A stretch of DNA of 14,224 nt from JAQVUB01 sp033809415 (GCA_033809415.1 JAPXLT010000104.1:1-14224); one strand, 5' to 3'; numbered from the stretch's first letter, positions 1 through 7,098 are shown. The notes: a model not told the origin generated them from the letters alone. Translations and numbers: made by a program.

Positions 1-46
1 CCCCTGCACCCTGCACCCTGCACCCTGCACCCTGCACCCTGCACCC
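1..46. repeat. CCCTGCA heptamer tandem array
   Basis: Six perfect copies of CCCTGCA occupy 2-43, followed by a partial CCC. The array may continue beyond the left edge of the window. It ends exactly where the iorB stop codon begins (47-49), so the array forms the immediate 3' flank of that gene. There is no room for a conventional terminator between gene and repeat within the window. The function is unknown. Confidence 0.93.
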
Positions 47-625
47 TTATACATTAGCGGTGAAATTTCTGCCTGCGTCGAATGCTTTCAGGTTGGCCTG
101 CACGATTTCTTCGCCTTTTCGTGCAAACATATTCCGGATGGTATCGGTGAGTAGTTCTGCCGGGAGTTCGAGGAAGTTCGAGACGGCGCCTAGCAGTACC
201 ATGTTGGCGGCGCGTGGGCTGCCGGCAGTTTTTGCCATCTCATCGGCATCCATGACAGCATTGCGGGGGAAATTTCGCAATTCGCCAAGGATCAATTCCA
301 GTTCCGGGTAATCGCCAATGTTGCGGATGGGGGTGGTGTTCGAGAGCAGTACGCCTTTTGCTGAAAGGCATGGCATCTGCCGCAATGCCTCCATCGGTTC
401 CATCGCCAGCACGATATCCGCAGTGCCCAGTTCGATCAGATCGGATTTGACTGGAGCATTGGACAATCGCAGATGAGCCACAACAGAACCTCCGCGCTGT
501 GCCATGCCATGGACTTCCGATTGCTTCACCTGGATTCCCTGGCTTACGGCAGCTTGCCCGATGATCGCGGCAATCGTCAAAATCCCCTGACCACCGACGC
601 CCGCTAAAACGATATCAGTTTTCAT
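47..625 (-). CDS. iorB: Indolepyruvate:ferredoxin oxidoreductase, beta subunit
   Basis: This is the 192-aa beta subunit of indolepyruvate:ferredoxin oxidoreductase. The enzyme oxidatively decarboxylates aryl-pyruvates from aromatic amino-acid transamination to aryl-acetyl-CoA and reduces ferredoxin, in the cytoplasm. The N-terminus carries the gamma-type 2-oxoacid oxidoreductase signature VLAGVGGQGILT (residues 6-17), then SEVHGMAQRGGSVVAHLR (36-53) and the IVLAMEPMEALR segment (about 71-82). Length is normal for the family. A Shine-Dalgarno AAAGGAA (complement of 632-638) lies 6 nt before the ATG. iorA ends 33 bp upstream on the same strand, so the two subunits are almost certainly cotranscribed and form one complex. 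The stop codon abuts a heptamer repeat array. Family assignment is secure; the exact physiological 2-oxoacid is inferred. Confidence 0.95.
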   Translation of the reverse strand: MKTDIVLAGVGGQGILTIAAIIGQAAVSQGIQVKQSEVHGMAQRGGSVVAHLRLSNAPVKSDLIELGTADIVLAMEPMEALRQMPCLSAKGVLLSNTTPIRNIGDYPELELILGELRNFPRNAVMDADEMAKTAGSPRAANMVLLGAVSNFLELPAELLTDTIRNMFARKGEEIVQANLKAFDAGRNFTANV

Positions 626-658
626 CTTCCATTCCTTTCTTATCCCAGGAACCCCAGG

Positions 659-2239
659 TTATTTTTTCTTCTTGCGCAGAGTCTGAATGCATTCGCGGCG
701 AGAAATGACGACAGACAAGCCACGATACGCGATCTCTTCCTTCAACACCGCTACATTCTCCGCCAGATTTTTCGGTAGTGGTGTAATTACTCGGAGATGT
801 TCCGGGGCGACGCCAATTCCTTTGCAGATATCATCGAGCCGTCCGCTGCCGAGGGAATCCTGTCCGCCGGTCATGCCGGTGGTGTCATTATCGACAATCA
901 GCACTGTGATTGGGCTGTTTTCCCAGACTGCATCGAGCAGCCCGGTCATTCCCGAGTGGGTGAAGGTCGAGTCACCGATGACCGCGATGGCTGCCTTCAG
1001 CCCAGCGTCTGCGGCGCCTTTTGCCATGGAAATCGAGGCACCCATATCGACACAGCTGGAAATGGCATTGTAGGGCGGCAATGCACCAAGCGTGTAACAC
1101 CCGATATCACCGAATACCTTGCTGTCCGGAAAATCCTTGCATGCTTCATTAAGAGCATCGTAGGTATTACTGTGCGGGCAGCCATCACAGAGGCGGGGAG
1201 GACGGTTGCGCAGCAATTCGGAGGCGGCGGAGGTTTCCGGCAGTGTCAATTTGAAGGCCTCGCGGATGATACGTGGATTCAGTTCGCCGGCTCGGGGCAG
1301 GGCGCCACTCAGGCGTCCCAGTATGCGGGAATTTCCCGTCGGGCCGCAGAGCTGTTGTTCGACAAAGGGCATGCCTTCTTCGACAACCATGATCTGCTCA
1401 CACTCCTGAAGCAGCTTTTTCAGTTTTTCCTTCGGCAGCGGGTATTGGCTGATCTTCAAGATGGGGTATGGGCATTTGCCGACAAAGGCCTCCTGCACAT
1501 AATTGAAAGCCAACCCGGTGCAGATGATCCCCAAGCTCTTGTCCGTACCTTCAAAATACAGATTCCAAGGAGATTTTTCACTGGAGGCCACAAACGCGGC
1601 CTGCTTGTCACAAAGCTTGCTGTAATTCTGACGGGCAATCGCCGGCAAAAGCACAAAACGGCGGGAGTTTTCCGGGAAGCGCAATGGATTTTCCGCCTTT
1701 TTCTCTTGCAATCGGACATTGGCCCGGGAATGTGAGAGACGGGTCGTGAAACGAAACAGAACCGGAACTTCATGCTTTTCAGACAGTTCGAAGGCATAAG
1801 CGACCATGTCATAGGCCTCCTGCTGGCTGGCTGGCTCGAGGCAGGGGATCATGGCGAATTGCGCGTAGAAGCGTGAATCCTGCTCATTCTGGGAAGAGTG
1901 CATCGAGGGGTCGTCGGCAGAAGCCACCAGCAGGCCGCCGTTGGTGCCGGTGATGGCGGCGTTGACAAATCCGTCCGCGGCGACATTAAGGCCAACGTGT
2001 TTCATGCAGACGATAGCTCGTTTGCCAGCAAACGACATGCCCAGAGCTTCCTCCATTGCGACTTTTTCATTGCAGGACCAGCTTCGGTGCACATTGCGCT
2101 GAGCCGCTTCCTGGGAAGCCTGAAAGTATTCCATGATTTCGGTGGACGGAGTGCCGGGATAAGCATAACAACCGGAGACGCCGGCGTCCAGAACACCTTG
2201 CGCAAAGGCTTCATCGCCTAACAATAGTTTGACTGACAT
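659..2239 (-). CDS. iorA: Indolepyruvate:ferredoxin oxidoreductase, alpha subunit (short form without C-terminal ferredoxin domain)
   Basis: This is the catalytic, thiamine-diphosphate-binding subunit partnering IorB. The N-terminal pyrimidine-binding domain begins LLLGDEAFAQG and contains the YPGTPSTEI motif (about 27-35). The linker CDGCPH is at 351-356. The ThDP/Mg motif begins GDSTFTHSG at residue 422 and continues through VDNDTTGMTGGQ. The start at 2239 is chosen because AAGGAAA (2248-2254) sits 8 nt upstream and the protein then begins MSVKLLLGDEA, as in homologues. An in-frame ATG at 2296 would overlap the end of recR. The product is 526 aa and ends in RRECIQTLRKKKK, where classical IorA continues into a 2[4Fe-4S] ferredoxin domain with CxxCxxC motifs. 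Only 33 bp separate it from iorB, so that domain is not encoded nearby. Shorter alpha subunits are, from memory, known in gut anaerobes. The electron path in this form is unclear. Confidence 0.94.
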   Translation of the reverse strand: MSVKLLLGDEAFAQGVLDAGVSGCYAYPGTPSTEIMEYFQASQEAAQRNVHRSWSCNEKVAMEEALGMSFAGKRAIVCMKHVGLNVAADGFVNAAITGTNGGLLVASADDPSMHSSQNEQDSRFYAQFAMIPCLEPASQQEAYDMVAYAFELSEKHEVPVLFRFTTRLSHSRANVRLQEKKAENPLRFPENSRRFVLLPAIARQNYSKLCDKQAAFVASSEKSPWNLYFEGTDKSLGIICTGLAFNYVQEAFVGKCPYPILKISQYPLPKEKLKKLLQECEQIMVVEEGMPFVEQQLCGPTGNSRILGRLSGALPRAGELNPRIIREAFKLTLPETSAASELLRNRPPRLCDGCPHSNTYDALNEACKDFPDSKVFGDIGCYTLGALPPYNAISSCVDMGASISMAKGAADAGLKAAIAVIGDSTFTHSGMTGLLDAVWENSPITVLIVDNDTTGMTGGQDSLGSGRLDDICKGIGVAPEHLRVITPLPKNLAENVAVLKEEIAYRGLSVVISRRECIQTLRKKKK

Positions 2240-2247
2240 CAAGAAGG

Positions 2248-2254
2248 TTTCCTT
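2248..2254 (-). promoter_or_regulatory. Ribosome binding site deciding the iorA start
   Basis: AAGGAAA on the minus strand lies 8 nt before the ATG at 2239. The alternative ATG at 2296 lies inside recR and has no such motif. This favours the downstream start. Confidence 0.6.
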
Positions 2255-2273
2255 TTCATGTGAATGAAGTGAA

Positions 2274-2867
2274 TTAATTGAGTTTTCGGCGTCCATTCAG
2301 AGCCAGATTCAGGGTTGCGGCGTCGGCATAGCTCAAATCCGCGCCGGCGGGGATTCCTGAAGCGATTCGGGTGATCAAGATGGGCAGGTCGCGAAATTCC
2401 TCGGCCAGGAAGTGCGCGGTGGCTTCGCCTTCGAGATCAGGGCTGGTGGCGAGGATCAGTTCGCTGACCGGGTTGTTTTGCAAGCGTTCGCGCAATTCCC
2501 GGATGCGCAGATCGTCCGGTCCTTTTCCAGTGAGCGGTGAGAGTTTTCCACCAAGCACATGGTACAATCCGCGATAGGCATTCGAGTTTTCAATGACGGC
2601 AATTTGAGAGGCATTTTCGACAACGCAGATGAGGTTCTGCTGTCGGTTGGCCGATGAGCAGAACTGGCAAAGCTCCTGTTCCGAGTAATTGCCGCAGCAA
2701 GTGCAGGGTTTGATTCGCTGACGGAGCTTCTGCAAATCTTCGCCCAGGGCGGCAAGCTGATCCTCGGGCCACTCGAGCAGAGCCAGTGCCAGGCGTTCCG
2801 CTGTGCGCTTCCCGATGCCTGGCAGGCGGTTCAGCTTTTCAGCCAGGTGTTGCAAAGCTTTGGGCAT
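2274..2867 (-). CDS. recR: Recombination mediator protein RecR
   Basis: RecR acts with RecO/RecF to load RecA on gapped DNA during recombinational repair in the cytoplasm. Visible features are the N-terminal helix-hairpin-helix LPGIGKRTAERLA (about 15-27), a four-cysteine zinc finger (C55, C58, C67, C70), a TOPRIM domain with ICVVEN and LATSPDLEGEAT (139-150), and the C-terminal ITRIASGIPAGADLSYAD segment (Walker-B-like in this family). The start at 2867 gives 197 aa, with 14 residues before LPGIG, as in most RecR proteins. In-frame ATGs at 2879 and 2888 would add 4 or 7 residues, and the 2888 codon lies within the upstream ATGGAC repeat. No good Shine-Dalgarno precedes any of the three. The gene sits between dnaX and iorA on the same strand; the 34-bp gap to iorA suggests cotranscription. 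The function call is certain and the start is less so. Confidence 0.96.
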   Translation of the reverse strand: MPKALQHLAEKLNRLPGIGKRTAERLALALLEWPEDQLAALGEDLQKLRQRIKPCTCCGNYSEQELCQFCSSANRQQNLICVVENASQIAVIENSNAYRGLYHVLGGKLSPLTGKGPDDLRIRELRERLQNNPVSELILATSPDLEGEATAHFLAEEFRDLPILITRIASGIPAGADLSYADAATLNLALNGRRKLN

Positions 2868-2880
2868 GCTTGAGTTCATT

Positions 2881-3060
2881 ATGGACAATGGACAGGGACA
2901 GGAATGGACAAAATGGACACGATGGACAGAAATGGACTTCGTTTAATGGACAATGGACGATGGACAATGGACAGGGACAGGAATGGACAAAATGGACTCG
3001 ATGGACAAGAATGGACTTCGTTTAATGGACAATGGACAGGGACAAGAATGGGAATGGACG
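2881..3060. repeat. ATGGAC-based tandem repeat with a 65-bp higher-order unit
   Basis: The stretch is built from ATGGAC/ATGGACA words. Two 65-bp higher-order units (2881-2945 and 2960-3024) differ at only about three positions. They are separated by a 14-bp extra block (2946-2959) and followed by a partial third copy (3025-3060). Each full unit ends TTCGTTTA. The array fills most of the 259-bp dnaX-recR gap and touches the recR start region. Plus-strand reading frames through it are low-complexity artefacts. Confidence 0.92.
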
Positions 3061-3079
3061 AGCAACAAACCTTACAAAA

Positions 3080-3106
3080 TTTCCGCGCTTTCCGTGTTTT
3101 CCGTGG
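3080..3106. repeat. TTTCCGNGN 9-mer triplet, relative of the AACCACGAA elements
   Basis: Three tandem 9-mers (TTTCCGCGC, TTTCCGTGT, TTTCCGTGG) lie between the dnaX stop and the ATGGAC array. On the minus strand they read CCACGGAAA, ACACGGAAA, GCGCGGAAA. This parallels the CACGAAA periodicity of the elements at 5257, 7038 and 14077 but with GG in place of G. Confidence 0.6.
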
Positions 3107-3126
3107 ACAAAAATGGGTTGCAGGCG

Positions 3127-5052
3127 TTATTTTTCGGTGGTTGGTATCCGGGCATCAATCACTGTGGTTCCCATGCGTTCGTTGAAAAGTTTTACGAATG
3201 GGTCTTCCGCCAGTTTTTCCATCTCTTCAAGACTGACTTGACGCAAGCCTGGCTTCAATTCCTCGTTGCCAGCCGGATTCCAACGGTCAATCACGATGTT
3301 GCCCAGCGGATGGATGGATTTGTAAACCTCTTTGAGCAATGCCAGATTTTTCGGATCGAGCACAAGGCGCACATCATGTTCACCGACTTTGCGCTGGTCA
3401 TAGGCCAGGGTCAATATGCGGTTCTCATCGAGACTGGGGATGAAGCCGGACAGAATGCCACCCAGTTTCTGGTGACTCGAGGATTTTTGCTGCAACGCAG
3501 AACAAAGTCTATCGAGCAGCTCTTCCGGCGATGATTCGGACTGAGCAGCTAGTGGCGGCAGTGCCGCATGAGCATCGTCCAAAAACTCGATGTCCGTATC
3601 CTGATCGACGCTTCTCTGCAATGCTTCCGCTGCATGTCGGGGAGCCGGGATGTATTCCTCTTCCTCGAGAGATTCCTCTTCTTCCGGCAAAATTACCGGA
3701 GGTTCCGGCGCAGGTTCCTCGTCAGCTACGACGCTTTTTTCTTCCGGAGCTTGAACTGCCGGTTGTTCAACAGGCTGCGGCTTCGCGGGGAGAGGTTTCT
3801 CTGGCGGCGTCGCTGGGGCAGGGCGGTTGAGGATTTCCGCCGGCAGTGGCGGCAGGATGATTTGCTTGCGCGGTTCGGGCATCTGTTCGCGGGGCAGGAT
3901 GCCGCTGAGGACGTTCAGGTGCGTCATCACTTCGTCAATCTGCACACTGTGGGCTTCGGTGATGACCCGGCAAAGCACGACCTCGAGGTAAATCCTCTTA
4001 TTCAATGCAGAACGGAAGCCCCACTCCTGGGCAACCAAAGCCTGCAATACCCGCTGCACCAGTTGGGGGTCCAATGCCTTGCCCAGGCTTTGCAGCTCCG
4101 CCAGCTCACTGGCGCTTACCTCGAGGAAACGGCTGGCATCCTGGCAGAGGGTCGCAATCATTACGTTGCGGATGTAGGAAATCAGGTCTTCAAAGAGTCG
4201 TTCCAAGTCTCTTCCACTGTCGGACATTGCCTGAAGCACAAGCATGGCACGGTTCAAGTCGTTGCCAAGGACTGCCAGAGCCAATTCCCGCAATTCAGTG
4301 CCGGATGCAATGCCGAAGACCTCGATAACGTCCTGTTCACGGATCAGCTCGCCTTCCTGGAGACCGCCGCAGAAGGCGATCATCTGATCAAAAATTGATT
4401 GCGCATCCCGCATGCCGCCATCCGCTGCGCGGGCAATGGCAGCCAGAGCCTGATCCTCGACCCGGACACCTTCTTTATCAGCGATCTGACGCAAATGTTG
4501 CACAATCAGCGGAACCGGAATCCGCCGCAGATCAAAGCGCTGACAGCGTGAAATGATGGTTGCAAGCACTTTGTGGGGTTCAGTCGTGGCAAATAGAAAC
4601 TTGACATGCTCAGGGGGTTCCTCGAGAGTTTTCAGCAGCGCGTTCCAAGCGGCCGGCGTAAGCATGTGGACTTCGTCGATAATGTAAATTTTGAAGCGGC
4701 TTTTATTGGGGGAATACATGACGCTGTCGCGGATATCGCGAATGTCTTCCACCTTGTTGTGGGAAGCACCGTCAATTTCGATAACATCGAGCGAATTGCC
4801 TTGGGCGATTTCGAGGCAGTTGTCACACTGGCAGCAGGGTTCGCCCTGTTGCGGATTGCGGCAGTTCAGAGCCTTCGCAAAAATCCGTGCGGTAGTGGTT
4901 TTTCCGATTCCGCGTGAGCCGACAAACAGGTATGCGTGTCCGATCCGGTTCTGCAGAATAGCGTTTTTCAGGGTACGTCCGATGTGTTCCTGTCCTACGA
5001 CTTCGGCAAAAGTCTGCGGGCGCCATTTGCGTGCCAGGACTTGGTAAGACAT
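3127..5052 (-). CDS. dnaX: DNA polymerase III subunit gamma/tau
   Basis: This is the clamp-loader ATPase of the replicative polymerase, 641 aa. The N-terminal AAA+ module shows Walker A GSRGIGKT (45-52), a zinc module with C64, C73, C76 and C79, Walker B IIDEVHML (124-131), the sensor-1 segment FATTEPHK (about 154-161) and the SRC arginine-finger motif (168-170). The collar domain follows to about residue 370. A Pro/Glu-rich linker (about 397-475) comes next, with acidic stretches such as EEEESLEEEE. The tau-like C-terminal domain runs from about 500 to 641 and contains the GEHDVRLVLDP segment. A strong Shine-Dalgarno (AAGGAG, complement of 5059-5064) precedes the ATG. An SRP RNA lies immediately upstream and recR downstream, a common bacterial arrangement, but the small ybaB/ebfC gene often found between dnaX and recR is absent. 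I saw no obvious slippery A-run that would make a gamma form. Confidence 0.97.
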   Translation of the reverse strand: MSYQVLARKWRPQTFAEVVGQEHIGRTLKNAILQNRIGHAYLFVGSRGIGKTTTARIFAKALNCRNPQQGEPCCQCDNCLEIAQGNSLDVIEIDGASHNKVEDIRDIRDSVMYSPNKSRFKIYIIDEVHMLTPAAWNALLKTLEEPPEHVKFLFATTEPHKVLATIISRCQRFDLRRIPVPLIVQHLRQIADKEGVRVEDQALAAIARAADGGMRDAQSIFDQMIAFCGGLQEGELIREQDVIEVFGIASGTELRELALAVLGNDLNRAMLVLQAMSDSGRDLERLFEDLISYIRNVMIATLCQDASRFLEVSASELAELQSLGKALDPQLVQRVLQALVAQEWGFRSALNKRIYLEVVLCRVITEAHSVQIDEVMTHLNVLSGILPREQMPEPRKQIILPPLPAEILNRPAPATPPEKPLPAKPQPVEQPAVQAPEEKSVVADEEPAPEPPVILPEEEESLEEEEYIPAPRHAAEALQRSVDQDTDIEFLDDAHAALPPLAAQSESSPEELLDRLCSALQQKSSSHQKLGGILSGFIPSLDENRILTLAYDQRKVGEHDVRLVLDPKNLALLKEVYKSIHPLGNIVIDRWNPAGNEELKPGLRQVSLEEMEKLAEDPFVKLFNERMGTTVIDARIPTTEK

Positions 5053-5088
5053 TTATATCTCCTTAATGCCGGAATATCAAGTAAAAAA

Positions 5089-5208
5089 GTCATGCCGCCA
5101 GCTTCGGGGGAACTGGCACCCAGGGCGACTGCTTAGGGCTGCTTGGTTCCCCATCTGACCCGGTTCACAACCTTCCTGCCGCACAGGTTCCGAAACAAAC
5201 GGCATGAC
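5089..5208 (-). ncRNA. ffs: Bacterial small signal recognition particle RNA (4.5S-like)
   Basis: The minus strand carries the conserved SRP domain IV core: GTGAACC, then GGTCAG, an apical GGGGAAC loop, and AGCAGCC on the 3' side. The two 9-nt ends, GTCATGCCG at the 5' end and CGGCATGAC at the 3' end, are perfectly complementary and close the hairpin, giving a 120-nt RNA. An inner pairing GGAACCTG with CAGTTCC fits the long rod. Six U residues follow the 3' end (complement of 5083-5088). The RNA binds Ffh and targets nascent membrane and exported proteins to SecYEG. It lies 36 bp upstream of dnaX in the same direction, a known neighbourhood. The ends are set by the closing helix and could be off by a few bases. 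Confidence 0.88.
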
Positions 5209-5217
5209 ATAAAATAA

Positions 5218-5223
5218 AATATA
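5218..5223 (-). promoter_or_regulatory. Candidate -10 box for the SRP RNA
   Basis: TATATT on the minus strand ends 9 nt before the inferred SRP RNA 5' end at 5208. It is embedded in one arm of a perfect 13-bp inverted repeat (5214-5226). No convincing -35 hexamer was seen at the expected spacing, so this is a position-based suggestion. Confidence 0.4.
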
Positions 5224-5256
5224 CCCGGTTTTTCGAAAATAACCAGTCGCATTACG

Positions 5257-5306
5257 TTTTTTAACAACGAAATGCTCGAAAGGATACGAAATATTTTTTA
5301 TAGTGG
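5257..5306. repeat. AACxACGAA element with TTTTTTATAG tail, copy 1
   Basis: A T6 run is followed by AACAACGAAATGCTCGAA, then a third ACGAA unit and ATTTTTTATAG. It aligns along its length with the element at 7038-7083, including the TTTTTTATAG tail and the run of G that follows. It sits between the divergent SRP RNA and the secreted-protein operon. Confidence 0.65.
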
Positions 5307-5309
5307 GGG

Positions 5310-5315
5310 TATATT
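5310..5315 (+). promoter_or_regulatory. Candidate -10 box for the secreted-protein operon
   Basis: TATATT lies in the right arm (5307-5319) of the 13-bp inverted repeat whose left arm carries the proposed SRP RNA -10. By analogy transcription would start near 5325 and leave a leader of about 75 nt before the first gene. No clear -35 is visible. A lone TTGACA at 5353-5358 has no good -10 downstream and is not preferred. Confidence 0.35.
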
Positions 5316-5385
5316 TTATAGATGGCTGATTGTTGGCGTTAAGGAAGATGCGTTGACATGATTTTTTTCTGAGCGACGCAACCTC

Positions 5386-5393
5386 GAGGAGGG
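5386..5393 (+). promoter_or_regulatory. Strong Shine-Dalgarno deciding the start of the first operon gene
   Basis: GAGGAGGG lies only 2 nt before an ATG at 5396 but 8-9 nt before the in-frame ATG at 5402. The latter spacing is normal, so 5402 is preferred. Confidence 0.65.
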
Positions 5394-5401
5394 CAATGCT
5401 G

Positions 5402-6106
5402 ATGGTTACATGGAAAATGGTTGTCATGCAAATTTGTGGCCTGCTTGTTTCCTGCGCTGTTCTGCATGCTGAGGGTTTGCCGGTGATCCATGTCTGGTCA
5501 GGGCGGGAGCAAGCTTTGCCTGTGCCGGCGGGTGCTTCCTGGGCTTTGGTTGCCGAGCATGGACGGGAGCTTGTCAGCGGCAGTTCTCAGGACGGGGCAC
5601 GGCTATATTTGCCGGCCTTGCAGTCGGGTGCTCGGGAGAGCGCAAGCCTGTTTGTCAATGGCAAAAAACAGGCGACGGTGCACATTTGGTCTCCGGAAAT
5701 CCTGGCCGGATTCGCGGCAAAACTCACAGAGTCGGGGGAACGCCTGTCCGCAGAATTGCGCAAACATGGCCTAAAATTTCGTGAAGATGCGGAAATTTGC
5801 TTCACGGAGACCCCCGCCGACGATAATCAGGCGGCGCTTATCCTCTGTTTTCCGCAACGCCGGGAATTCCCGGTGCCAATCCGTGATCACTGGGCGGAAA
5901 TTTCACTGCATCACACTAAGAAAGGAGGCATTCTCAGCGTCTTATATGACAAACGGGAGCAAATTGTCGATAGCACGGGAAATCTCGGATATATTTTGCT
6001 GAAAGCGGAGAAGCGGAGACGGTACCTGTTCAGCCCGGATTTTGATTTTCAATCCATCGATAACATCCTTTTACTGAAAACCATTCTCGAGGAGAAAAAG
6101 CCATGA
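5402..6106 (+). CDS. Secreted protein of unknown function, first gene of the CsgG-like operon
   Basis: I do not recognise this 234-aa protein. The N-terminus (MVVMQICGLLVSCAVLHA, about 6-23) looks like a Sec signal peptide with cleavage after LHA, so the mature protein of about 211 residues should be exported. The first mature segment (about 25-105) is rich in short beta-type stretches. A helical, charged segment follows (105-128), then a mixed alpha/beta C-terminal part. There is no lipobox cysteine at the cleavage site and no internal membrane span. It overlaps the next gene by 4 bp (ATGA at 6103-6106), so translational coupling with the CsgG-like protein is likely and a shared envelope function is inferred. 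Its start follows a strong Shine-Dalgarno, and it is probably the first gene of the transcript. Confidence 0.82.
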   Translation: MVTWKMVVMQICGLLVSCAVLHAEGLPVIHVWSGREQALPVPAGASWALVAEHGRELVSGSSQDGARLYLPALQSGARESASLFVNGKKQATVHIWSPEILAGFAAKLTESGERLSAELRKHGLKFREDAEICFTETPADDNQAALILCFPQRREFPVPIRDHWAEISLHHTKKGGILSVLYDKREQIVDSTGNLGYILLKAEKRRRYLFSPDFDFQSIDNILLLKTILEEKKP

Positions 6107-7035
6107 AAAAAACAGCCTTTATCATCTGTGCAGTCTTGTCTGTTCTGGTTCTTCGTGCCCAAGATTCAAGGGTGCCGTCCGGGGGCGAATCACAGTTGGT
6201 TCCGGTAGTTGCGGTGTTGCCATTCGAGTCTCGCGGACGCCAGGCGGAGCTGGATCAGGCCGGCAAATCCGTTTCAGAGCTGATTTTTGTCCACCTTCTG
6301 GAAAGCGGGGTTGCCAATATGGTGGAGCGTGCGGAGCTGGACAAGGCGCTCAATGAGCTGCATCTGTCCGCAGTCGGTCTAGTCAGTCCTGAGACGCAGT
6401 TGCAGCTGGGTCGGCTGATTGGCGCCAAAATCCTTATTACAGGGTCGCTGTTCGAGACAGACGGCAAAAAGTATGTGGTTGCCAAACTGATCGGCACGGA
6501 AACTAGCCGGGTGCTCGGATGCAGCGTCAGCGGGAAAGGGGATTTTCCGGAATTCGCCCCGGAACTGGCTGGCAAAATCGTGGCAATTTTGCAGAAAGAC
6601 AGCGAAAAGCTGCTGCCGAAAAAAACGACATTCTTTTCGGCAGCGGATCGCTTGGCTGAAGTAAAGGGCAGGCAGCGCCGGGTTTTTCTGAAAGTGGATG
6701 AAGACCCCGGAGTGACGGTGCCAGATCCGGCCTCGGAAATCGAGCTGAAAAAGCTGCTGCTGGCTTTAGGGTTTCAGGTGGTCGAGCAACGTACGGAGGC
6801 GGAGTTTGCGATTCATTGCGAGGCTTTTGCCAGCAATGCGGGTATGTTTCAGAAGTTCAGCAGTGCGGCGGCCCGGGTCGAGTTGTCGGTATACCGTGTG
6901 CAGAACAATGAGCTTTTGGCTTCCGGTGCCAGTAAAGAGACGATGGCCGGAGCGACCTACATCATTGCCGCCAAGGATGCCATCGCCCAGGCAACCCTCC
7001 GACTCGCCGCAGAATTACTAACATGCCTGAAGTGA
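6103..7035 (+). CDS. Exported CsgG-like protein
   Basis: This 310-aa protein has a signal peptide (1-19, cleavage near LRA|QD) without a lipobox cysteine. Residues 33-165 resemble the CsgG/FlgO-type fold: VVAVLPFESRG (35-45), a helix SELIFVHLLESG (58-69), the hallmark MVERAELDKALNELHLS (73-89), then LGRLIGAKILITGSLFE (102-118). The hallmark is the 'VER..L..ll.E..L' segment typical of periplasmic or outer-membrane assembly proteins of this superfamily. A second alpha/beta domain (about 192-310) has no match I recognise. CsgG itself is an outer-membrane lipoprotein pore for curli. The missing lipobox and lack of curli subunits argue against a true curli system. Shine-Dalgarno GAGGAG is at 6089-6094. 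The gene is coupled by ATGA to the one upstream and lies 63 bp before the next signal-peptide gene. Confidence 0.83.
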   Translation: MKKTAFIICAVLSVLVLRAQDSRVPSGGESQLVPVVAVLPFESRGRQAELDQAGKSVSELIFVHLLESGVANMVERAELDKALNELHLSAVGLVSPETQLQLGRLIGAKILITGSLFETDGKKYVVAKLIGTETSRVLGCSVSGKGDFPEFAPELAGKIVAILQKDSEKLLPKKTTFFSAADRLAEVKGRQRRVFLKVDEDPGVTVPDPASEIELKKLLLALGFQVVEQRTEAEFAIHCEAFASNAGMFQKFSSAAARVELSVYRVQNNELLASGASKETMAGATYIIAAKDAIAQATLRLAAELLTCLK

Positions 7036-7037
7036 TT

Positions 7038-7083
7038 CTTTAACCACGAAATACACGAAAAAACACGAAAGTTTTTTATAGGG
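7038..7083. repeat. AACCACGAA element with TTTTTTATAG tail, copy 2
   Basis: AACCACGAAATACACGAA is followed by a third CACGAAA unit and GTTTTTTATAGGG. It begins 2-3 nt after the stop codon of the CsgG-like gene and ends just before the start of the next gene. It fills the only real gap in an otherwise overlapping or abutting operon. It closely matches the element at 5257-5306 and shares its 5' half with the one at 14077. Confidence 0.7.
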
Positions 7084-7098
7084 TTGATAGTACGACAC

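Noticed and set aside
797..1735. Long plus-strand open frame of 312 codons
   Set aside because: It lies entirely antisense to iorA, whose domains and motifs are unmistakable.
2240..2296. Upstream ATG of iorA at 2296
   Set aside because: It overlaps recR, lacks a ribosome site, and adds residues not expected before the conserved LLLGDEAFAQG start.
2904..3534. Plus-strand frames rich in Trp, Met, Asp and Gly across the ATGGAC array
   Set aside because: They are translations of a tandem repeat and then run antisense into dnaX; there is no ribosome site or recognisable domain.
3568..4398. Plus-strand open frame of 276 codons
   Set aside because: Antisense shadow of dnaX with Arg/Phe-rich low-quality composition.
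5353..5358. TTGACA resembling a -35 box
   Set aside because: No -10-like hexamer occurs 16-18 bp downstream; the sequence there is GC-rich.
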